A DNA stretch of 7,283 nt from Verrucomicrobiota bacterium. GTDB lineage: Bacteria; Verrucomicrobiota; Verrucomicrobiia; Chthoniobacterales; UBA10450. The stretch is from positions 1 to 7,283 of the forward strand of contig QHQU01000088.1 of the NCBI GenBank assembly GCA_003219925.1, written 5' to 3'. The translations under genes and the position numbers were made by a program. The notes under the pieces are model-generated. The model was not told the origin of the DNA, searched no databases, and saw only the letters and a program-made list of their open reading frames with translations. Positions 1 through 7,283 of the stretch are shown here, in pieces (the first letter of the stretch is position 1; the number at the start of each line of letters is the position of its first letter).

Positions 1-1082
1 AGAGCTTTTCTCGTTTTTTCGCCACGCAGCCTGTTTATCGGTTGTTCCAAAAATCGCCACGACAACGCCGCAGTGAATAGGGTAGCAATCCCGAACACGA
101 GCAAACGCAGAGAAGGTATCGTGATCAGGAATCGCATTTGCGATGGCATCCAGCGATTGAAAACCATCGCCACCAGGATGTGGTAAATGTAAAGTCCGTA
201 GCTGATTCGTCCGGCGAACACGAGACCGGCATTACTCAGGAAACGCGCGATGTTTCCATCGAAACCTGTCGCCGTCCGCGCAACCAAAATCACAAACGCG
301 CCGGCCTCGAGTGGTTCTACCAAGACCGATTTCAGTTTCGTCGGGTCGCTATTTCGCAAGACCGCCGCCACAGTTAACATCGACAAACAGATCAACGCGA
401 GCAGCCAGCCGCCGCGCGATGCGCGCAATCGACCGCCCCACCAGCCCAGCGCTGCGCCGGCCGCGAGCGAGTCGAGGCTGCCGAACGGCAACACCCATCG
501 GGCAATGATCGGCGCTGAAAAAATCACGCACCCGATTCGAAACCCGATGCCGGCAAACGCGACTGCAATAATCGCGGACAGCACCCATCTGCGCGGCAAC
601 AGCAAAATGAGCAGCGGCCAAAACAAATAGAATTGCTCCTGCACGCAAATCGACCACAGATGCGAGATCGCCAATGGCCATTCATTGTTCAGGGCAATCA
701 GCCAATCCACTGTGCCGGTGAAAACCCACGGCCAATAGTGACGGATTGCGCCGAGATTGAGCAATAAGGCAATCCCCGCGAACACAAAATAGGCCGGCCC
801 GGTGCGAAGCAGGCGCCGCCAGTAAAATGCGGCCATCGTCCTGCCGACCGATAAGTCCCCCGCGTCCATTCGATCTCGCGCGCGCCGCAGTGACGCGGTA
901 ATAAAGTAGCCGCTTAGGACCAAAAAGAGGCGGACACCGGTTGCGCCCAGACGGATCCAGTCCGGCAACTGCGGCTGATAACGCTCCAGCGCGCGATCGC
1001 GCGCCAACGTTTGCTCCGACGTGAAAACACCTCTTCGACTCGATCCGACACCAATCCCAGCCCAGTACGCAGCCCACCCCAT
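1..1082 (-). CDS. Acyltransferase-3 family membrane protein (OafA/YrhL-like), 3' end outside window
   Basis: This is an integral membrane O-acyltransferase that probably moves an acyl group onto a cell-surface sugar or lipid; the substrate cannot be read from sequence. One uninterrupted frame of 360 residues runs from ATG 1082 past the left edge. Recognisable blocks are GVRLFLVLSGYFIT (residues 49-62), AAFYWRRLLRTGPAY (84-98), HLWSICVQEQFYLFWPL (141-157, the family's H-x-W-S-x-x-x-E-E-Q-F-Y signature with Q148 in place of the first E), GRISYGLYIYH (291-301) and SWRFLEQPINRLR (341-353). Several hydrophobic helices lie between them. The C-terminal block is already present, so only a few residues should be missing. 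Oddly, the N-terminal helix normally carrying LDGLR and an R-x10-H motif is absent, so the start may be truncated or frameshifted. No convincing ribosome-binding site is visible. Confidence 0.88.
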   Translation of the reverse strand, partial: MGWAAYWAGIGVGSSRRGVFTSEQTLARDRALERYQPQLPDWIRLGATGVRLFLVLSGYFITASLRRARDRMDAGDLSVGRTMAAFYWRRLLRTGPAYFVFAGIALLLNLGAIRHYWPWVFTGTVDWLIALNNEWPLAISHLWSICVQEQFYLFWPLLILLLPRRWVLSAIIAVAFAGIGFRIGCVIFSAPIIARWVLPFGSLDSLAAGAALGWWGGRLRASRGGWLLALICLSMLTVAAVLRNSDPTKLKSVLVEPLEAGAFVILVARTATGFDGNIARFLSNAGLVFAGRISYGLYIYHILVAMVFNRWMPSQMRFLITIPSLRLLVFGIATLFTAALSWRFLEQPINRLRGEKTRKA

Positions 1083-1228
1083 GAGTTTATGTGACAACCC
1101 TCGCGGCGATCTCGTTACCAACTTTTTCTGGGTCTGGTTGGTCGCGGAGCAGGCATTGTTAAGATTTCAAATTCCATGATGGTGAAAACGCCACCACGAG
1201 CACGCAGACGCGTGCGATCCCCCGGACA
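1083..1228. other. Spacer between thiC remnant and acyltransferase gene
   Basis: I see no gene, strong hairpin or T-rich terminator here. The minus-strand frame of the acyltransferase stays open for about 30 codons upstream of ATG 1082 (to a TGA near 1170), but those codons show no membrane helix or LDGLR motif, so they do not look like the missing N-terminus. Confidence 0.4.
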
Positions 1229-1429
1229 TTACGTCTTCGCGTAGATTTCCGCGCCGGCTTCGTTGAACTTAGTTGCCTTCTGTTTGAGTCCCTTTTCGAT
1301 TGCGGCTTCTTCCGTAATCCCCTGCTCGGCTGCGTATTTTCTTACGTCTTCCGTTATCTTCATACTGCAAAAATGCGGTCCGCACATCGAACAGAAATGC
1401 GCGGTCTTCGCGCCTTCTTGGGGAAGAGT
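1229..1429 (-). pseudogene. Orphan ThiC C-terminal fragment (second, diverged copy)
   Basis: On the minus strand 66 codons ending in TAA (1231-1229) encode the tail of phosphomethylpyrimidine synthase: TLPQEGAKTAHFC, then SMCGPHFCSMKITEDVRKY, ending GAEIYAKT. The C-x2-C-x4-C motif that binds the [4Fe-4S] cluster is intact. Aligned by eye with the tail of the complete thiC gene next door, about 50 of 67 residues match (roughly 75%), with many synonymous differences and a distinct last 30 residues. It is therefore not a recent duplicate. The open frame continues upstream to a TGA near 1495, but that part does not resemble ThiC and has no ATG before the cysteine motif. I read this as the 3' remnant of an older or foreign thiC allele left after recombination, and not as a functional gene. 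Confidence 0.85.
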
Positions 1430-1514
1430 TTGACGAAGCTGATGCCCATCAACTTCGCCCGCTGCGTCGCGGGCTTGACCGTCTATGTCGCCTCACCCCA
1501 GTCGGCTCCGTTCG

Positions 1515-3608
<2,094 letters not shown>

Positions 3609-3629
3609 TGGCAGTGCGGAATCATATTT

Positions 3630-3695
3630 TTGTAGGGCGGGCGCTTCGCCTGCCGTTTTCATCAACCCATGGCAAGCGATGCGCTTGCCCTACAA
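3630..3695. repeat. Double-hairpin palindromic element (TTGTAG...CTACAA family), copy 1
   Basis: The element opens with TTGTAG (3630-3635) and closes with CTACAA (3690-3695). Inside are two 8-bp hairpins with three-base loops: GGCGGGCG/CGCCTGCC (one mismatch) and GGCAAGCG/CGCTTGCC (perfect). The two halves are also related to each other as inverted copies, about 20 of 24 bases. It lies in the thiC leader between the terminator and the start codon, so it is transcribed when the riboswitch is on. An in-frame ATG inside it (3665) would add 19 residues to ThiC that do not resemble the family. Confidence 0.8.
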
Positions 3696-3720
3696 CAGCC
3701 AATAAAAAATTGCGCTTCAT

Positions 3721-3748
3721 AAAACAAAACCATGCGGAGATCGCATGG
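3721..3748 (-). terminator. Intrinsic terminator of the TPP riboswitch
   Basis: On the minus strand a perfect 7-bp stem CCATGCG/CGCATGG with loop ATCTC is followed by TTTTGTTTT. It starts about 10 bases after the TPP aptamer and about 110 bases before the thiC start. This is the arrangement of a riboswitch acting by premature termination when TPP is bound. A competing GGAG (3754-3751) to CTCC (3740-3737) pairing could serve as antiterminator; that pairing is my inference. Confidence 0.8.
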
Positions 3749-3756
3749 CTGGACTC

Positions 3757-3842
3757 CTCGCTCCCTGCGTCGGCATTACCCGCATCAGGTTCAAGGGGTC
3801 GTCCCACTACCGGACCTCTCAGCCATTCGGCTCCCCCGCAGT
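3757..3842 (-). ncRNA. TPP riboswitch (thi box) upstream of thiC
   Basis: The aptamer binds thiamin pyrophosphate and shuts off thiC when the vitamin is plentiful. Conserved pieces appear in order on the minus strand: GGGGGAGCC, GGCTGAGAG (3824-3816), GACCCCTTGAACCTGAT (3800-3784), GGTAATGCC (3780-3772) and GCAGGGAG (3768-3761). These match the thi-box consensus closely, including the CUGAGA and UGAACCUGAU cores. It sits just downstream of a good promoter and upstream of an intrinsic terminator. Confidence 0.96.
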
Positions 3843-3851
3843 ATTTGTTTC

Positions 3852-3879
3852 AGAATAAGACTAGCTCGTTGCAAGTCAA
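3852..3879 (-). promoter_or_regulatory. Predicted sigma70-type promoter of the thiC leader
   Basis: On the minus strand TTGACT (3879-3874, 5 of 6 to the -35 consensus) is followed after 16 bases by TATTCT (3857-3852, 4 of 6 to the -10 consensus). Transcription would begin roughly at 3845, immediately ahead of the riboswitch aptamer, which supports the assignment. Confidence 0.6.
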
Positions 3880-3891
3880 TGCCACGAAGAA

Positions 3892-3955
3892 TTGTAGTGG
3901 CGTTTGTATCAAACGCCGAGTCCTCGAGAGGCGCTTGGCACAAGCGCCTCTACAA
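3892..3955. repeat. Double-hairpin palindromic element (TTGTAG...CTACAA family), copy 2
   Basis: This 64-bp element has the same build as the one at 3630-3695: TTGTAG (3892-3897), hairpin GGCGTTTG/CAAACGCC with a 3-base loop, a 12-base middle, hairpin GGCGCTTG/CAAGCGCC with a 3-base loop, then CTACAA (3950-3955). It lies between the stop codon of the DUF4440 gene and the thiC promoter. There it could stabilise or end the upstream transcript, though no T-run follows. Confidence 0.85.
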
Positions 3956-3992
3956 CTATGGCTCGCTGCTCCTTGCTCCCTGGCTCTTTTCC

Positions 3993-4430
3993 CTACCTTT
4001 CGGCTGCCGCCTGTTTCACATTGGTGTGGAAAATCGCCTGCCATCCGCCCTTTGCCATTTTCCAAACCGATCCGGCATTGAAGGTGCCGGAGGCATCTTT
4101 TCCATCATAGGTCCCTTCGACAACGACCTTGTAGGTGCTCATGACGGTATCAGTTCCAACCGAAACGATGTTGTAATCGCTGATGGTGAACGATTTCATG
4201 TCCCACTTCTTCATATCGTCCAATTCCTTCTGCATATCGGAAACGCCCTCGTCGTAAACTCCGCGGAAGTCCGCGTGCACCACTTTCTTGAAGCCGTCGG
4301 CGTTTTTGTCTTTGAATGCCTGCCAGGCGGCCTGTTCTTTTGCCATTACAGCACCTTTGTCCGGCGCGGCTAACGAGATAGTGATTGTTGCAAAGAATGC
4401 GATCATTGCATAAGTCATGTATTTTTTCAT
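3993..4430 (-). CDS. Secreted DUF4440 / SnoaL-like (NTF2-fold) small protein
   Basis: This is a 145-residue protein with a clear signal peptide (KK, then YAMIAFFATITISLAA, cleavage near residue 22), so it is probably exported. The mature part, EQAAWQAFKDKNADGFKKVV (31-50), then ADFRGVYDEGV, an acidic KELDDMKKWD helix, ISDYNIVSVGTDTVMSTYKV and a final WKMAKGGWQAIFHTN strand, has the pattern of the DUF4440/SnoaL-like family with a cone-shaped NTF2 fold. Members of this family have varied or unknown roles, so I give no reaction. ATG 4430 is preceded by GAAAGGA, a usable ribosome-binding site with short spacing. It lies downstream of the amidase gene on the same strand across a 263-bp gap and is probably transcribed separately. 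Confidence 0.8.
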   Translation of the reverse strand: MKKYMTYAMIAFFATITISLAAPDKGAVMAKEQAAWQAFKDKNADGFKKVVHADFRGVYDEGVSDMQKELDDMKKWDMKSFTISDYNIVSVGTDTVMSTYKVVVEGTYDGKDASGTFNAGSVWKMAKGGWQAIFHTNVKQAAAER

Positions 4431-4457
4431 AAGTCCTTTCGGTTCAGGTTGAATTCG

Positions 4458-4486
4458 AGGCTAGAGAGACTCATTGCGAGCGTCAA
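4458..4486 (-). promoter_or_regulatory. Possible promoter of the DUF4440 gene
   Basis: On the minus strand TTGACG (4486-4481) and TAGCCT (4463-4458) are separated by 17 bases and end about 30 bases before the start codon. The -35 is good and the -10 is poor (3 of 6), so this is a tentative call. Half of an inverted repeat, CTAGAGAG (4461-4468) with CTCTCTAG (4548-4555), overlaps it. Confidence 0.3.
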
Positions 4487-4515
4487 CATATTAGGAAATC
4501 CGCTCCGCTTCGCAC

Positions 4516-4544
4516 AAACTTGACGGCTTAAAGCCGTCAAGTTT
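4516..4544. repeat. Perfect 14-bp inverted repeat
   Basis: The arms AAACTTGACGGCTT and AAGCCGTCAAGTTT are perfectly complementary and separated by a single A. The centre, GCT-TAA-AGC, resembles the GCT-NN-AGC cores of the palindromes at 6120-6257. A degenerate partial copy, CTGACGGCTTCAGC, follows at 4587-4600. An outer inverted pair, CTAGAGAG/CTCTCTAG (4461-4468 and 4548-4555), encloses the hairpin. There is no T-run on either side, so it is not a standard terminator. Confidence 0.8.
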
Positions 4545-4662
4545 CGGCTCTCTAGATAACGTACTGAGCCGGCATCGTTAAAAAACTGACGGCTTCAGCT
4601 GTGGAGGCGGTCGTTTCGGCAGCGAAAGTTTCTCCTGCCGCGAATCCGGTGATCGCAGATTT

Positions 4663-4684
4663 GCGGGCGACACCCCGCCCTACA
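4663..4684. repeat. Short hairpin resembling half of a TTGTAG-family element
   Basis: GGGCG (4665-4669) pairs with CGCCC (4676-4680), and on the minus strand the hairpin is preceded by CTGTAGGGC, close to the TTGTAGGGC end of the element at 3630. It lies 10 bases past the amidase stop codon. I read it as a half-element; it could also help end the amidase transcript. Confidence 0.45.
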
Positions 4685-4693
4685 GATTTACCG

Positions 4694-5875
4694 TTATGGC
4701 TCGGCTGGCGCGGTGCCGATCGGCGATGGTGTTGGTGTTTGAAGCGGGGTGGAATTTTCCGCCGGCCGCTCAGAATATAACATATTGAGCGACAAGGTTG
4801 GCGGAGCTGCCGGATCCACCAGCGTGTCTTTTTGCGGTGCAGGGGCGCCGGGCTTTTGCCGCCGATAATCAGCCACCACTAACGGAGGCTTCTTGCTATT
4901 GGCCAGCGCCCGATAGCTGTCGATCCCAGCACAGATGGCATCAGCCAATTGTTGTCGCCACCCGGGATTGGCAATCAACCGGCTTTCGCCACGCTCAGTC
5001 AGAAAGCCGCCTTCTATGAGCACGGCTGGAATTTTGGTTAAGCGCAGGACGGCGAAGCGGGCGCGTTTAATTCCGCGATCAAACTCGCCAATCTGGCCCA
5101 GGAGCGAGTGATAAATGCAACAGGAAAGCTCGACGCTGGCGGCGTCTTCTTCGGTACCGTTTTGAATATTTACCGATGCCAGAGTGAGGCCATCCTCATA
5201 AGTGGAGGGCGCACCGCGCGGGGTGAGCGAATAAATTTCGAAACCGCTCGCGATTGGATCGCGATCGGTGGCGTTGAAGTGCAGGCTAACGAAAATTGAA
5301 TCGCTGGTGGCGTTGGCAATTCTCGCGCGCAATTCCAACGGCACGAAAACATCGCTTTCGCGGGTCATGATCACGCGAAAGCCTTTCGCCTGTAGCAACG
5401 GCCGGAGCAGTCGCGCCAGATCGAGAGCGTAATCCTTTTCATAGCCATAACCGCTGATCGCGCCTTTATCGAAACCGCCGTGACCGGGATCAAGCACAAC
5501 CGTTCGGACACGGGCGAGCTTTTGGATCATGTTCGGGCGCAACTGCGGTTCGAGGGTTTTGGCGAGATCGATGCGCGAGACGACGATTTTCCCGTCGTGA
5601 ACGAACACCGGAAAACTCAACCAATTGCGCACGCCGTTGATCAGCATCTCCCGGCTGTCGATGTGAAATTGCATTTCATTCTTGCCGTTGTTCAGATCGA
5701 CATTTCTTCCGTCGATTGTCGGGTTCGGGAAACCATAGAATTTCGCGATGTTATCGACAGTGAGGAAATCACGGCCGTTGATTTTGATGACCTGCCACTC
5801 GACCGCAGCGATCAGCTGGCTAACGAAAAAGCAGCTGCCAATCGTGCACAAAATGAGACGACGTAAGCTCATCAT
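4694..5875 (-). CDS. N-acetylmuramoyl-L-alanine amidase (Amidase_3 / AmiC-like), secreted
   Basis: This zinc amidase cuts the bond between N-acetylmuramic acid and L-alanine in peptidoglycan, acting outside the cytoplasmic membrane in wall turnover or cell separation. The 393-residue product begins with a signal peptide (RR, then LILCTIGSCFFVSQLIAA, to about residue 24). Residues 27-115 form a small beta-rich N-terminal region of the copper-amine-oxidase-N type, probably a substrate-binding or stalk module. The Amidase_3 domain spans about 125-325. Its zinc ligands are H132 (VLDPGHGG), E146 (GYGYEKD) and H199 (VSLHFNA), and the catalytic glutamate is E288 (VLIEGGFLT), so all key residues are present. 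The last 60 residues are proline-rich and disordered. Two adjacent ATGs open the frame; either could serve. No good ribosome-binding site precedes them. Confidence 0.93.
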   Translation of the reverse strand: MMSLRRLILCTIGSCFFVSQLIAAVEWQVIKINGRDFLTVDNIAKFYGFPNPTIDGRNVDLNNGKNEMQFHIDSREMLINGVRNWLSFPVFVHDGKIVVSRIDLAKTLEPQLRPNMIQKLARVRTVVLDPGHGGFDKGAISGYGYEKDYALDLARLLRPLLQAKGFRVIMTRESDVFVPLELRARIANATSDSIFVSLHFNATDRDPIASGFEIYSLTPRGAPSTYEDGLTLASVNIQNGTEEDAASVELSCCIYHSLLGQIGEFDRGIKRARFAVLRLTKIPAVLIEGGFLTERGESRLIANPGWRQQLADAICAGIDSYRALANSKKPPLVVADYRRQKPGAPAPQKDTLVDPAAPPTLSLNMLYSERPAENSTPLQTPTPSPIGTAPAEP

Positions 5876-6111
5876 CAGAAAAAGGATGCAGGATGAATGC
5901 CATCGCCTTCAATGGACGCGGGCTCATTTGACCGTGGCATACACATTTTCCAAATAATAATCACGTAATATCTCCCCTGCTCGCTTTCTCGTTCTAATAA
6001 TAATCGCACTTTCGCTGGTTTTCGCGCGGTCTTTTGGTGCCTTTCGCGCCGCACCACTTTGAGCGCCGTCTTAGCTTGCATAGTGTTTAGCGTTGCTGGG
6101 TTATCTCTCAT
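5875..6111 (-). CDS. Doubtful small ORF coupled to the amidase start
   Basis: This 78-codon frame (MRDNPATLNTMQAKTALKVV...) is rich in Arg and Lys in its first half and matches no family I recognise. Its stop overlaps the amidase start as TGATG, the spacing seen in translational coupling, and that is the only argument for it. There is no clear ribosome-binding site and composition is not convincingly coding. It may be chance. Confidence 0.2.
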   Translation of the reverse strand: MRDNPATLNTMQAKTALKVVRRERHQKTARKPAKVRLLLERESEQGRYYVIIIWKMCMPRSNEPASIEGDGIHPASFF

Positions 6112-6369
6112 TTCACTAACACCTCGCTTCAGCGAGGTGCATGGCCGAGTCTACCATCACAACCGCTTGAGCGGTTAACTTGCTCACAACAAAAAAACCG
6201 CTGAAGCGGTTGGGCTCGCTCAGACATCGTTAACACCCAGCTAAAGCAGGGTGTTAATGAGAGGGTGACTCGACGCTAAGACACGCCAGTAAGGCGAGCT
6301 CATTTCGTCACAGTGCGGCGCGGGTTGGTTCCTGTTGGACAATAACCGCGTTCTCGCCTTTCGTGCCGG
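5876..6369. other. Gene-poor stretch between the divergent amidase and M13 genes
   Basis: The amidase (minus) and M13 peptidase (plus) are transcribed away from each other, so both promoters should lie here, but I could not single out a strong -35/-10 pair for either. Content seen: the doubtful ORF at 5875-6111, two direct copies of TAATAATAATC (near 5955 and 5986), and a cluster of four palindromes at 6120-6257. Confidence 0.6.
6120..6257. repeat. Cluster of four palindromes sharing a GCT-NN-AGC core
   Basis: Four hairpins fall within 138 bp. They are 6120-6139 (arms CACCTCGCT/AGCGAGGTG, loop TC), 6161-6176 (AACCGCT/AGCGGTT, loop TG), 6196-6211 (AACCGCT/AGCGGTT, loop GA) and 6230-6257 (TTAACACCC/GGGTGTTAA, with an inner GCT-AA-AGC after one mismatch). 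The inner core GCT-NN-AGC is common to all while outer arms vary, which is the look of REP/BIME-type intergenic repeats. Read on the minus strand, the third is followed by seven Ts and could act as an intrinsic terminator, but no minus-strand gene ends there. No transposase gene is in the window. Confidence 0.85.
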
Positions 6370-7283
6370 ATGCGAAATCGAACGTGCCTGACTCTTCTGG
6401 GCGTGCTGACGGCTGCAACCGCTCTGGCGCAGACCGAGCCGCAAAAATCTCCGCCGCTGGCCACAGTCACTCCACCGCCGAATGTCCAAACCGCGGGCAA
6501 AATTCCGGCAGAGAAAAGTCCGCCACCACTCACCAGTCCAGTTGCGCAAACGCAGGGAGAAATCACTACTCCAACGCCCGAGGACAAGAATCCGCAGCCG
6601 CCTTTCGACACCCGCAACATGGACACTTCGGTGAAGCCTTGTGACGATTTCTTTTTGTATGCCAATGGCGGCTGGATCAAACGCACGCCAATTCCCCCGG
6701 AATATTCCCGCTGGGGCAGCTTCAATCAGTTAATCGAAAAAAATAACGACGCGCTTCACGACGTAGCCGAACGCGCGGCCAAGGAAACGACTGCGACCGG
6801 TCCGGACGCAAAAAAGGTCGGCGATTATTATGCCAGCGGGATGGACGAAGCGAAGGTTGAGGTGGCGCACGCCAGACCGTTAGGCGACGAGCTCAAGCGA
6901 ATCGATGGGGTAAAGGATCGCAATGACGTCTTGAAGGAGATTGCGCATCTGCACACCCTCGGGGTCACCTCTCTCTTCGGTTTCACTTCCGGCCAGGACG
7001 ATAAGAACAGCACGATGGTTATCGCGCAGGCTTACCAGGGTGGCCTCGGCCTGCCCGACCGCGATTACTACACCAAGACAGACGACGACTCGAAGAAACT
7101 GCGTGATCAATACGTGCAGCATGTGACCAAGATGCTGACCTTGCTGGGCGAGGAGCCTAAAGCCGCCGGCGAGCACGCGAAAAAGATTCTCGCCCTCGAA
7201 ACCAGTCTCGCCCAAGCCTCGCGCACCAAGGTCGAACTGCGCGATCCGCAAAAAAATTATAACAAGATGAAGACATCGGCCCT
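6370..7283 (+). CDS. M13 family zinc metallopeptidase (neprilysin/PepO-like), N-terminal part
   Basis: This is a secreted or envelope-attached endopeptidase that cleaves short peptides. 304 residues are visible; family members usually have about 650-700, so more than half lies beyond the right edge. ATG 6370 opens a signal peptide (MRNRTCLTLLGVLTAATALA, cut before Q21). Residues 21-78 form a Pro/Thr-rich linker with KSPPLATVTPPP and TTPTPEDKNPQPP, possibly spanning the envelope. The M13 N-terminal domain starts at FDTRNMDTSVKPCDDFFLYA (79-98) and continues with NGGWIKRTPIPPEYSRWGSF, GLGLPDRDYYTK and an ALETSLAQAS helix, all typical of the family. The HExxH zinc site and the ExxxD motif would be in the missing half. 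An in-frame stop (6343-6345) just upstream excludes earlier starts. No clear ribosome-binding site is visible. Confidence 0.92.
   Translation, partial: MRNRTCLTLLGVLTAATALAQTEPQKSPPLATVTPPPNVQTAGKIPAEKSPPPLTSPVAQTQGEITTPTPEDKNPQPPFDTRNMDTSVKPCDDFFLYANGGWIKRTPIPPEYSRWGSFNQLIEKNNDALHDVAERAAKETTATGPDAKKVGDYYASGMDEAKVEVAHARPLGDELKRIDGVKDRNDVLKEIAHLHTLGVTSLFGFTSGQDDKNSTMVIAQAYQGGLGLPDRDYYTKTDDDSKKLRDQYVQHVTKMLTLLGEEPKAAGEHAKKILALETSLAQASRTKVELRDPQKNYNKMKTSA

Noticed and set aside
138..630. Plus-strand ORFs opposite the acyltransferase
   Set aside because: Low-complexity Arg/Pro/Ala-rich translations with no family resemblance, antisense to a well-supported gene.
349..1077. Two minus-strand ORFs (349-681 and 682-1077) that look like separate small genes
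   Set aside because: They lie in another frame of the acyltransferase gene; the frame starting at 1082 holds all the family motifs without interruption.
1430..1514. Minus-strand frame beginning MTNGADWGEAT right at the thiC stop codon
   Set aside because: It meets an in-frame TAG after 11 codons, and neither it nor the opposite-strand frame matches a family I recognise.
6191..6211. Intrinsic terminator on the minus strand (AACCGCT/AGCGGTT hairpin followed by seven Ts)
   Set aside because: It has terminator shape, but no minus-strand gene ends there and it is one member of the palindrome cluster, so I kept it as a repeat.
6241..6725. Minus-strand ORFs opposite the start of the M13 gene
   Set aside because: Shadows of the signal peptide and proline-rich linker; no recognisable domain.

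Overview
The window looks like a chromosomal segment of a Verrucomicrobia-type soil or freshwater bacterium (Spartobacteria/Chthoniobacterales is my best guess). The basis is moderately high GC, weak or absent Shine-Dalgarno sites, and many short palindromic repeats of a style I associate with that phylum. This placement is inference; no rRNA or marker gene is present to settle it.

Layout, left to right. (1) Positions 1-1082, minus strand: an acyltransferase-3 (OafA-type) membrane protein that runs off the left edge and lacks the usual first helix motif. (2) Positions 1229-1429, minus: an orphan second copy of the ThiC C-terminus, including its iron-sulfur cysteine motif, just downstream of the intact gene. 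(3) Positions 1515-3608, minus: thiC (HMP-P synthase, thiamin biosynthesis). Its reading frame carries a 141-bp in-frame block of palindromes, a tRNA 3'-arm fragment and a 14-bp tandem repeat, plus a separate heptamer repeat. (4) Positions 3609-3880, minus: the thiC leader, with a sigma70-like promoter, a TPP riboswitch, an intrinsic terminator, and a 66-bp double-hairpin repeat inserted between terminator and start codon. (5) Positions 3993-4430, minus: a small secreted DUF4440/SnoaL-like protein. (6) Positions 4694-5875, minus: a secreted N-acetylmuramoyl-L-alanine amidase. (7) Positions 5876-6369: a gene-poor stretch with four small palindromes sharing a GCT-NN-AGC core. (8) From 6370 on the plus strand: the N-terminal part of a secreted M13 (neprilysin/PepO-like) metallopeptidase that runs off the right edge.

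The genes do not form one pathway. thiC is an autonomous thiamin-regulated unit. The amidase and M13 peptidase are envelope or extracellular hydrolases. The most unusual material is repeat-driven: at least three palindrome families sit between genes, and one mosaic lies inside an essential-pathway enzyme while keeping its frame. I see no new defence or mobile system with its own protein genes.
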